From assembly GCA_964568805.1 (NCBI GenBank), contig CAZMRW010000103.1:1-14194 (forward strand): a stretch of DNA of 14,194 nt, in the 5' to 3' direction. Origin of the DNA: CAZMRW01 sp964568805. Its GTDB lineage: Bacteria; Pseudomonadota; Gammaproteobacteria; Methylococcales; Methylomonadaceae. Below the pieces are notes generated by a model, which was given only the letters and a program-made list of their open reading frames with translations, was not told where the DNA came from and searched no databases. Position 1 is the first letter of the stretch, and the number at the start of each line of letters is the position of its first letter. Positions 6,340 to 14,000 of this stretch are shown one piece after another. Both the position numbers and the translations under genes were made by a program.

Positions 6340-8478
6340 ATGCTCGAGGACATCAAAAAAACGCTGTGGGCCGCGGCCGACAAGCTGCGCGCCAACATGG
6401 ACGCCGCCGAATACAAACATCTGGTGCTCGGCCTGATCTTCGTCAAATACGTCTCCGACACCTTTGCCGCCCGCCGCGCCGAACTGGAGCGCAAGTTCGC
6501 CGACCCGAACGACGACTACTATCTGGACGACGCCGAGCTGATCCCGGACGAACTCGAAGACCGGGACTATTACAAGGAAGTCAACGTCTTCTGGGTGCCT
6601 GAAGATTCACGCTGGGAAGCCTTGCGCGCCGCCGCCAAGCAGCCGGATATCGGCCGGCGGATCGATGATGCCCTGGCATCGATCGAAAACGAAAACCCCA
6701 AGCTGAAAGGCATCCTCGACAAACGCTACGCCCGGGCGCAACTGCCGGACGGCAAGCTCGGCGAGCTGGTCGATTTGATCTCGACGATCGGCTTCGGCGA
6801 GGACGCCGGCCAGGCGCGCGACGTGCTCGGGCAGGTGTACGAATATTTCCTTGGTCAGTTCGCCAGCGCCGAAGGCAAGAAGGGCGGGCAGTTCTATACG
6901 CCGGCCTCGATCGTCAAGACCCTGGTCGCGGTGCTGGCCCCGCATGACGGCAAGGTTTACGATCCCTGCTGCGGCTCCGGCGGCATGTTCGTGCAGTCGG
7001 AAAAATTCATCGAGGCGCACGGCGGCAGGCTCGGCGACGTGTCGATCTACGGCCAGGAATCCAACCCGACTACCTGGCGCCTGGCGGCGATGAACCTCGC
7101 GCTACGCGGCATCGACTTCAACCTGGGCCGCGAACCCGCCGACACCTTCACCCGCAACCAGCACCCGGACCTGCGCGCCGACTACATCCTCGCCAATCCG
7201 CCGTTCAACATCAGCGACTGGTGGCATCAGAGCCTTACAGGCGACCCGCGCTGGGTCTACGGCACGCCGCCGCAAGGCAACGCCAACTACGCCTGGCTGC
7301 AGCACATGCTCTATCACCTGAAACCGAACGGCCGCGCCGGTATCGTGCTCGCGAACGGCTCGATGAGTTCCAGCCAGAACAGCGAAGGCGACATCCGCCG
7401 CGCGATGGTCGAGGCCGGCGTGGTCGAAGTGATGATCGCCTTGCCTGGCCAGTTGTTCTTTAATACCCAGATTCCGGCCTGTTTGTGGTTCCTGACCAAA
7501 AGCACGACCGCCAGGGAAGGCGGAAGTGCCGGAAACGCAGGCGCGGTCTCCGGTAAGACTACCCGCCAAGGCGAAGTGCTGTTCATCGACGCCCGCAAGC
7601 TTGGCCGGATGATCAGCCGGGTGCAGGCCGAACTGACCGACGAAATCATCGAGCGCATCGCAGACACCGTCGCCGCCTGGCGCGGTGAAAATCTCCCCTC
7701 TCCCGAAGGGAGAAGGGCCGGGGGTGAGGGAACCGGGAGTGAAGGCGTACAGCCACACAGCAAACCGTCCTTACCCGAAGACCTGCTCGCCTTCGCCCGC
7801 CAGCTACGCCAACAAAGCACCGACGCCGAACAATGGCTGTGGCAAGCCCTGCGCGACCGCCGCATGGCGGGCATGAAATTTCGCCGCCAGCATCCAATCA
7901 ATCCTTATGTGTTGGATTTTTACTGCCATGAGCTGAAATTAGCTATTGAATTGGATGGCGGCCAGCACAACAGCGATCCGGGTCGCGCCCACGATCAGCA
8001 ACGCAGCCGTTTTTTGGAACAACAGGGCATCCGGGTTTTGCGGTTCTGGAACAACCAGGTTTTTCAGGAAGCGGAATCCGTGTTGGAGGTGATTTTTAGG
8101 GCGGTTACTGTGAATCGGCCCTCACCCCTAACCCCTCTCCCGGAGGGAGAGGGGAACGGTCTTCCCGATTCATCAATAGCCGCCAATCATGCCGCGGCTC
8201 CACTCCCTCTCCCCTCGGGAGAGGGCCGGGGTGAGGGATTAATCTACCAGGACATCCCCGGCTACTGCCGCAGCGTCAAGCTGGCCGAAATCGCCGAACA
8301 CGGCCATGTGCTGACGCCCGGGCGCTACGTCGGCGCGGAGGCTGTCGAGGACGACGACGAAGCCTTTGCGGACAAGATGCAGAAACTGACCGAGAAGCTG
8401 GGCGAGCAGATGGCGAAAGGGGCGGAACTGGATCAGGTGATCCGGCAGAAGCTTGGAGGGTTGGGGCATGAGTTCTGA
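6340..8478 (+). CDS. hsdM: Type I restriction-modification methyltransferase subunit HsdM with an internal DUF559 nuclease domain
   Basis: An adenine-N6 methyltransferase subunit that works with HsdS to modify host DNA (family knowledge). The N-terminal helical HsdM domain (residues 1 to about 135) leads into the catalytic N6-MTase domain. SAM motif I is VYDPCCGSGGMF (D208) and catalytic motif IV is NPPF (N286-F289). The family sequence runs to about residue 449 (DTVAAWRGE) and resumes at about 634 (YQDIPGYCRSVKLAEIAEHG) to the usual C-terminus (IRQKLGGLGHEF). The 185 residues between are foreign: repeat-encoded linkers around a full DUF559 domain (about 485-590). Without them the protein would have about 527 residues, the normal length. 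The frame is open throughout, so a full-length chimera is predicted, but whether it is active is unknown. No clear Shine-Dalgarno precedes ATG 6340. It overlaps hsdS by 11 bp. Confidence 0.95.
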   Translation: MLEDIKKTLWAAADKLRANMDAAEYKHLVLGLIFVKYVSDTFAARRAELERKFADPNDDYYLDDAELIPDELEDRDYYKEVNVFWVPEDSRWEALRAAAKQPDIGRRIDDALASIENENPKLKGILDKRYARAQLPDGKLGELVDLISTIGFGEDAGQARDVLGQVYEYFLGQFASAEGKKGGQFYTPASIVKTLVAVLAPHDGKVYDPCCGSGGMFVQSEKFIEAHGGRLGDVSIYGQESNPTTWRLAAMNLALRGIDFNLGREPADTFTRNQHPDLRADYILANPPFNISDWWHQSLTGDPRWVYGTPPQGNANYAWLQHMLYHLKPNGRAGIVLANGSMSSSQNSEGDIRRAMVEAGVVEVMIALPGQLFFNTQIPACLWFLTKSTTAREGGSAGNAGAVSGKTTRQGEVLFIDARKLGRMISRVQAELTDEIIERIADTVAAWRGENLPSPEGRRAGGEGTGSEGVQPHSKPSLPEDLLAFARQLRQQSTDAEQWLWQALRDRRMAGMKFRRQHPINPYVLDFYCHELKLAIELDGGQHNSDPGRAHDQQRSRFLEQQGIRVLRFWNNQVFQEAESVLEVIFRAVTVNRPSPLTPLPEGEGNGLPDSSIAANHAAAPLPLPSGEGRGEGLIYQDIPGYCRSVKLAEIAEHGHVLTPGRYVGAEAVEDDDEAFADKMQKLTEKLGEQMAKGAELDQVIRQKLGGLGHEF
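7693..7730 (-). repeat. GC-rich palindromic repeat copy 1 (hsdM, left of DUF559)
   Basis: A 38-bp copy with arms CTCTCCC-gaa-GGGAGAAGG, then GGGGGTGAGGG. It is in the orientation called reverse here, and encodes LPSPEGRRAGGEG in the hsdM frame. Confidence 0.9.
8119..8154 (+). repeat. GC-rich palindromic repeat copy 2 (hsdM, right of DUF559)
   Basis: A forward copy: CCCTCACCCC followed by the hairpin CCCCTCTCCC-GGAGGGAGAGGGG. It encodes PSPLTPLPEGEG in the hsdM frame. A different frame would meet a TAA within the copy. Confidence 0.9.
8203..8237 (-). repeat. GC-rich palindromic repeat copy 3 (hsdM, outer right)
   Basis: A reverse copy, CTCCCTCTCCC then a short loop, GGGAGAGGGCC and GGGGTGAGGG. 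With copy 2, 48 bp upstream, it forms an inverted doublet like those called REPINs. It encodes PLPLPSGEGRGEG. Confidence 0.9.
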
Positions 8479-9796
8479 GTGGGGAAAAAGACTAACAGTC
8501 GGACAGTTGATTTCAGACGAAGGCGGTTCAATCAAAACTGGCCCCTTTGGCACCGCCCTCAAGGCTAACGAGTATGTTTCCGAGGGTATACCGCTTATCT
8601 CTGTTCGCGAAATTGGTCACGGTTCATTCCACGTAGACTCGAAAACCCCGAGAGTTACCTCCGAAACAACCTCTCGGCTTTCCGAGTACCTCCTGGAAAG
8701 GGGCGATATAGTTTTTGCAAGAAAGGGGGGGATCGAGCGTTGCTCACTGGTTCGTAAAGCTCAAGCAGGATGGTTTCTAGGATCGGACGGAATTCGGCTT
8801 CGACCACCGAAAAGTTGCGACGCCCGCTTTTTGGCGTACTCGTTTCAAACACAGTCCGTCAAAGATTGGCTGAAGCAACACTCCACGGGTTCAACAATGG
8901 CATCCTTAAACCAAGCAACTATTGCCCGTCTGCCAATCTGTCTTCCTCCGATCAATGAGCAAACGAAGATCGCAGATTGTCTTGAGGCTCTCGACGACCG
9001 CATCGCCCTCCTGCGCGAAACCAACGCCACGCTCGAAGCCATCGCCCAGGCGCTGTTCAAATCGTGGTTTGTCGATTTCGACCCCGTGCGTGCGAAGGCC
9101 TCGCTCCCCTCTCCCTGTGGGAGAGGGGCCGGGGGTGAGGGTAATCACAGCCTTGCCCCCCCCCCCAACCCACAACCCCCCCGAGAGGGGGCAGTCCTTC
9201 CACCCGAAATCGCCGCACTGTTTCCCGACAGCTTCGAGGAATCGGAACTGGGTTTGATTCCGAGAGGGTGGCGGCCTCAGCGTTTGGATTCTTTCATAGA
9301 ATTATCTTACGGCAAGGCATTGAAGGCCGACGACCGCATTGCAGGCGAAGTGCCGGTCTATGGATCAGGCGGAATCACAGGTTATCACAACGAAAGCCTT
9401 GTAAATGGCCCCTCGATAATTGTTGGGCGTAAAGGCACAGTGGGTAGTCTATATTGGGAGGGTAAGCCGTTTTTTCCGATTGACACAGTTTTTTATGTGC
9501 GGTCATCTGTTCCAATGACTTACTGCTTTTATCTGCTTCAAACATTGGGTCTTACCGATATGAACACCGACGCGGCAGTCCCCGGATTGAATAGGAATAA
9601 TGTTTACCGCCTTACGGTGCCATATGCGCCCGAGCCCGTTTTATCGGCTTTTGATGACATAACTAGAGTCATTCGCGACTCAATTGCCACAAATAATCAG
9701 CAAGCCCAAACCCTCGCCGCCCTCCGCGACACCCTGCTTCCTCGCCTGATCTCCGGCCAGCTGCGCTTGCCAGAAGTCAGTGCCAGTCTTGTATGA
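8468..9796 (+). CDS. hsdS: Type I restriction-modification specificity subunit HsdS, possibly phase variable
   Basis: HsdS reads the bipartite target through two target-recognition domains (TRDs) held apart by conserved helices and docks HsdM and HsdR (family knowledge). The protein has 442 residues from ATG 8468, which overlaps the hsdM stop; an upstream ATG at 8453 lies inside hsdM and is less likely. TRD1 covers about residues 5-150. Conserved central helices follow (INEQTKIADCLEALDDRIALLRETN...LFKSWFVDFDPVRAKA) to 210. Residues about 211-243 are a repeat-derived insert, then EIAALFPDSFEESELGLIPRGW leads to TRD2 (about 270-385) and the C-terminal helices (NNQQAQTLAALRDTLLPRLISGQL). TRD1 and TRD2 look more AT-rich than hsdM. 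The insert holds a C11 tract, and a G7 tract lies in TRD1 (8725-8731). Confidence 0.94.
   Translation: MSSEWGKRLTVGQLISDEGGSIKTGPFGTALKANEYVSEGIPLISVREIGHGSFHVDSKTPRVTSETTSRLSEYLLERGDIVFARKGGIERCSLVRKAQAGWFLGSDGIRLRPPKSCDARFLAYSFQTQSVKDWLKQHSTGSTMASLNQATIARLPICLPPINEQTKIADCLEALDDRIALLRETNATLEAIAQALFKSWFVDFDPVRAKASLPSPCGRGAGGEGNHSLAPPPNPQPPREGAVLPPEIAALFPDSFEESELGLIPRGWRPQRLDSFIELSYGKALKADDRIAGEVPVYGSGGITGYHNESLVNGPSIIVGRKGTVGSLYWEGKPFFPIDTVFYVRSSVPMTYCFYLLQTLGLTDMNTDAAVPGLNRNNVYRLTVPYAPEPVLSAFDDITRVIRDSIATNNQQAQTLAALRDTLLPRLISGQLRLPEVSASLV
9104..9141 (-). repeat. GC-rich palindromic repeat copy 4 (hsdS linker)
   Basis: A 38-bp reverse copy, CCCCTCTCCC-tgt-GGGAGAGGGG then GGGGGTGAGGG. It encodes LPSPCGRGAGGEG in the hsdS frame, the same phase as copy 1 in hsdM. 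It lies between the two halves of HsdS. Confidence 0.9.
9154..9193. repeat. C11 and C7 homopolymer tracts in a diverged repeat copy
   Basis: C11 (9156-9166) and C7 (9176-9182) lie in a segment whose ends TGCCCCC and GGGGGCA are inverted, probably a degenerate forward copy of the same repeat family pairing with copy 4. Losing one C would shift hsdS to a stop at 9255-9257; gaining one would shift it to a stop at 9430-9432. Either event leaves TRD1 plus the central helices. The assembled length keeps the gene in frame. Confidence 0.75.
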
Positions 9797-9830
9797 AGCT
9801 CACCGTTGCCGATGGCTATCGAAAACCACT

Positions 9831-9927
9831 TTTCTATACACATCAAAGCTGACCTGTATAAAAAAACGTATTTTCTATACACGACGATGTTATGATGTTT
9901 AAAAAATGGCAATTTCTATACACGTCA
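9831..9927 (+). promoter_or_regulatory. Three 41-bp-spaced direct repeats and extended -10 promoter before fic
   Basis: TTTCTATACAC occurs at 9831, 9872 and 9913, exactly 41 bp apart, followed by RTCA-like ends in copies 1 and 3. A near-inverse copy, TGTATAaAAA, is at 9855-9864. The two full 41-bp units also share A tracts. An extended -10 box TGT-TATGAT (9888-9896) lies between copies 2 and 3. The even spacing (about four helical turns) suggests operators on one face of the DNA. The 149-bp gap 9797-9945 holds no gene. Confidence 0.7.
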
Positions 9928-9945
9928 TAGCCAGGGTAACAACCG

Positions 9946-11028
9946 ATGCATTCCATCATCCCGCTTGATCAACTGGACGCCGCGCGTTTTGAAACACCCG
10001 CGATCCTCAAAAAACTGGCGATCAGCAGCCGACGACTGGCTGAGCTGAAAGGTATCGCGGGATCTATCCCGAATCAAGCCATCCTGATCAATACGCTGGG
10101 TTTGCAGGAGGCTAAGGACAGCTCGGAAATTGAAAATATTGTCACGACGCATGATGAGTTGTTTAAGGACGATGTACTGCCCGAGGCGTTTACGAATCCG
10201 GCGGCAAAAGAAGTGTTGCGTTACCGGCAGGCCTTGCGCGTGGGTTTTGAACAAGTCAAACGCAGCGGGCTGCTGACCGCGAACCATATCATCGAGATTC
10301 AGGCAGAGCTGGAGCGCAATAATGCAGGCTTTCGCAAGCTGCCGGGCACGGCGTTGAAGGACGGCGTCGGCCAGACCGTTTACACGCCGCCGCAGGAGCC
10401 AGACGAGATCGTTGCCTTGATGCGCGACCTGGAACGCTTCATCAATGATGCAGAGCTATTCGCGGTAGACCCGTTGATTAAGATGGCGCTGATTCATCAC
10501 CAGTTTGAGAGCATTCACCCGTTTTACGATGGCAATGGGCGTACCGGCCGTATTGTGAATGTGCTGTACCTGGTGAAGGAGGGTTTGCTGGATATTCCGG
10601 TGCTATATCTGAGCAGCCATATTGTGCACACCAAGGCCGACTACTACCGCTTGCTGCAAACCGTACGCGTGAACGATGGCTGGGAGGATTGGGTGCTGTA
10701 CATGCTGGACGCCGTAGAGCAAACCGCCGTGCAGGCTATCGCCACCATTCAGGCGATCAAGTCAGCGCTGCTGGATTACAAGCATCGCATCCGTGCCAGC
10801 TACAAGTTTTATAGCCAGGATTTGATCAATAATCTGTTTATGCATCCCTATACCAAAATAGAATTTGTGCAGCGGGATTTGCAGGTGTCGCGCATTACCG
10901 CAACCAAATATCTGGATGCGCTGGCGGAGGGCGGTTTTGTGCGGAAACAAAAAATGGGGCGTGGCAATTATTATATCAACGTCGCATTGAATTCGATTTT
11001 GATGGGCAATGCAGGGCAAAAAGCATGA
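9946..11028 (+). CDS. Fic family protein with C-terminal winged-helix region
   Basis: A 360-residue Fic-domain protein. Most Fic enzymes transfer AMP (or another nucleotide part) to hydroxyl side chains of target proteins (family knowledge). The catalytic motif HPFYDGNGRTGR is complete at 191-202 (His191). An N-terminal inhibitory-helix motif (S/T)xxxE(G/N) is seen at S59-E63-N64, suggesting an autoinhibited enzyme. Residues about 300-345 (FVQRDLQVSRITATKYLDALAEGGFVRKQKMGRGNYYI) resemble a winged helix-turn-helix, so DNA binding is possible. An AGGG stands about 9 nt before ATG 9946. It is placed between hsdS and hsdR, its stop overlaps the hsdR start (ATGA), and it has its own promoter region. 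Its target is unknown; it could regulate hsdR expression, modify an Hsd subunit, or be an unrelated toxin-like gene carried with the locus. Confidence 0.92.
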   Translation: MHSIIPLDQLDAARFETPAILKKLAISSRRLAELKGIAGSIPNQAILINTLGLQEAKDSSEIENIVTTHDELFKDDVLPEAFTNPAAKEVLRYRQALRVGFEQVKRSGLLTANHIIEIQAELERNNAGFRKLPGTALKDGVGQTVYTPPQEPDEIVALMRDLERFINDAELFAVDPLIKMALIHHQFESIHPFYDGNGRTGRIVNVLYLVKEGLLDIPVLYLSSHIVHTKADYYRLLQTVRVNDGWEDWVLYMLDAVEQTAVQAIATIQAIKSALLDYKHRIRASYKFYSQDLINNLFMHPYTKIEFVQRDLQVSRITATKYLDALAEGGFVRKQKMGRGNYYINVALNSILMGNAGQKA

Positions 11029-14000
11029 CCGAAGACCAACTGGAACAGGAAGTGCTGGCCTGGCTGAACGAAGTTGGCTATCAGCGAGTGTACGGGCCGG
11101 ACATCGCACCGGACGGCGACAGTTCGGAACGGACCGATTACCGGCAGGTGGTGTTGCTGGGCCGGTTGCGGACGGCGGTCGATCGGCTGAATCCGTCGAT
11201 TCCTGCAGCGGCGAGGGAGGATGCGGTTCGGCAGGTCACCGATCTGGGCATTCCCTCGCTGCTGACAGCCAATCGCCGATTTCACCAGTTACTGGTCAAT
11301 GGCGTGCCGGTGCAGTTTCAGCAAGACGGCGAGACGCGCGGGGATTTTGTACGATTGATTGATTGGTCACCCTCATCCCCGGCCCTTCTCCCAGAGGGAG
11401 AAGGGAGTAATGAATGGCTGGCGATCAATCAGTTTGCGATCAAGGGACCCAAGCACAGCTGCCGGCCGGATGTGATTCTGTTCGTGAACGGCTTACCGTT
11501 GGTACTGATCGAGCTGAAAAACCCAGCGGATGAGAACGCCGACATCTGGAAGGCATACAATCAGCTTCAGACTTACAAAGAGCAGATCCCGGACGTCTTC
11601 CAGTACAACGAGGTACTGGTGATTTCGGACGGCAGCGAGGCACGGCTGGGTTCTTTATCCAGCGATGCCGAGCGCTTCATGCAGTGGCGTACGATCGATG
11701 GCAAGGCGCAGGATCCGCTCGGGCAGTTTAACGAACTGGAAACCTTGATTCGCGGATTGTTGAACCCGGCAACGTTGCTGGATTATTTACGCTATTTTGT
11801 CTTGTTCGAGGACGATGGCAGCTTGGTCAAGAAGATTGCCGGCTATCACCAATACCATGCGGTCCGGGCCGCGATCGAGCAGGTCGTGACCGCCTCTCGA
11901 CCCGACGGCAGCCATAAGGGCGGCGTGGTCTGGCATACCCAGGGCAGCGGCAAGAGCATCACGATGACCTGTTTCGCCGCGCGGGTGATGCAGGCGGCGG
12001 TGATGGAGAATCCGACCATCGTGGTGATCACTGACCGCAACGATCTGGACGGGCAATTGTTCGGGGTATTTTCACTCTCGCAGGACTTGCTGCGCGAGCA
12101 ACCGGTGCAGGCCGAAAGCCGGCAGGACCTCCGCGCCAGGCTGGCGAATCGACCGTCCGGCGGCATCATCTTCACGACGATTCAAAAGTTCATGCCGGGC
12201 GCCGATGAAGACAATTTCCCGATGCTGTCCGATCGCCACAACATCGTCGTGATCGCTGACGAGGCGCATCGCACACAATATGGCTTTGAAGCCAAGCTGA
12301 AGCTGAACCCTTACCCCAACCCCTCTCCCACAGGGCGAGGGGCTTTAATCTCCCTTCTCCCGGAGGGAGAACACCCTCAAGGGCATAAAGGGCCGGGGAT
12401 GAGGGCGGACGGAACATCGGCATCCGCTATTGGGGAAGCCTCGCCCGGATATCGCAGTCCTTATCAGGTCGGCTATGCCCAGCATCTGCGCGACGCGCTG
12501 CCGAATGCGACCTTCGTCGCCTTTACCGGCACGCCGGTGTCTTTGGAAGACCGAGATACCCGCGCTGTGTTCGGCGAGTACATCCATATCTACGACATGC
12601 AGCAGGCCAAGGAGGACGGCGCGACAGTCGCGATCTATTTCGAGTCGCGGCTGGCGAAACTGGCCTTGAAACCGGAGGAATTGCCGCATATCGACGCCGT
12701 GGTGGACGAACTGGCCGAGGACGAGGAGGAAGATCAGCAGGTCCGCCTGAAAAGCCGCTGGGCGGCGCTGGAAAGAGTGGTCGGCGCCGAACCACGCATC
12801 GCGCGCGTGGCGGCCGATCTGGTCGCGCATTTCGAGGACCGCAACAAGGCACAAAGTGGCAAGGCGATGATTGTCGCGATGAGCCGGGAAATCTGTGTAC
12901 ACCTGTACAACGAGATCGTCAGGCTGAACCCTAACTGGCACGACGACGATCCCGAGAAAGGTGCGATCAAAATCGTGATGACCGGCTCGGCCAGCGACAA
13001 GGCGTTGCTCAGGCCACACATTTACAGCAAGCAGGTCAAAAAGCGGCTGGAAAAGCGCTTCAAGGACCCGAATGACCCGTTGCGCCTGGTGATCGTGTGC
13101 GACATGTGGCTGACCGGCTTCGATGCGCCGTGCGTGCATACGCTGTATGTGGACAAGCCGATGAAGGGCCACAGTCTGATGCAGGCGATCGCCCGCGTCA
13201 ATCGGGTGTTCAAGGACAAACAGGGCGGGCTGGTGGTCGATTATATAGGCATCGCGAACGAGCTAAAAAATGCGCTGAAAGACTATACCGCGAGCAATGG
13301 GCGCGGAAAGCCGACAGTGGACGTCGCCGAAGCCTATTCGGTGCTGGAGGAAAAGCTCGATATTTTGCGCGGCCTTCTGCACGGCTACGATTACGGCGAC
13401 TTTTTGACCGCCGGCCATAAACGCCTGGCCGGCGCCGCCAACCATGTCCTGGGACTGAAAGACGGCAAGAAACGCTTCGCCGATACCTCGCTGGCGATGA
13501 GCAAGGCTTTTAGTTTGTGCTGTACTTTGGATGAAGCCAAGGTGGTGCGCGAGGAAGTGGCTTTTTTTCAGGCGGTCAAAGCCATCCTGACCAAACGCGA
13601 CGTAAGTCAACAGAAGCGAACCGACGAAACCCGCGAATTGGCGATACGGCAGATCATCAATTCGGCGGTGGTGTCGGAAGACGTGGTCGACATCTTCGAG
13701 GCAGTAGGCCTCGACAAGCCAAACATCGGCATCCTCGACGAGGCGTTCCTGGCCGACGTGCGCAATCTGCCCGAACGCAACCTGGCGGTCGAACTGCTTG
13801 AGCGACTGCTCGAAGGCGAAATCAAGTCGCGCTTCGCCGGCAACGTGGTACAGGAGAAGAAGTTTTCCGAACTGCTGACCAATGTGATCAAACGCTATCA
13901 AAACCGCGCGATCGAAACCGCCCAGGTAATCGAGGAACTGATCGCGATGGCGAAGAAGTTCCGCGAAGCCGCCGACCGCGGTGAGTCGCTAGGACTGAAT

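Larger units (their letters stand above)
7693..8237 (+). mobile_element. Repeat-bracketed DUF559 nuclease insertion inside hsdM
   Basis: This segment is absent from ordinary HsdM proteins and is bounded by GC-rich palindromic repeats: one on the left (7693-7730) and an inverted pair on the right (8119-8154 and 8203-8237). Between them is a complete DUF559 domain, a member of the PD-(D/E)XK nuclease-like proteins related to Vsr. Visible motifs are LRQQSTDAEQWLWQALR, KFRRQHPI (F514 onward), LDFYCHELKLAIELDGGQH with probable active-site D526, E537 and D539, and QGIRVLRFWNNQVF. There is no good internal start codon ahead of the domain, so it is apparently made only as part of HsdM. Being a mobile unit is inference from the bracketing repeats; no transposase is present and no target duplication was established. 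Confidence 0.75.

Noticed and set aside
6167..6436. Small plus-strand frame of 89 residues before hsdM
   Set aside because: It overlaps the hsdM start in another frame and its peptide looks like non-coding translation.
7687..8242. The hsdM insertion as an intein
   Set aside because: No intein splicing blocks are visible (no Cys/Ser start, no terminal HN followed by C/S/T) and the edges are repeat-encoded low-complexity linkers.
9831..9953. 41-bp-spaced repeats as a small CRISPR array
   Set aside because: Only about 11 bp are exact and the rest of each unit is partly similar, unlike a conserved repeat with unrelated spacers. No cas genes are near, and a promoter box lies inside.
12345..13172. 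275-residue minus-strand reading frame
   Set aside because: It lies fully antisense to conserved hsdR helicase sequence, has no recognisable family features and is typical of shadow frames in GC-rich coding DNA.
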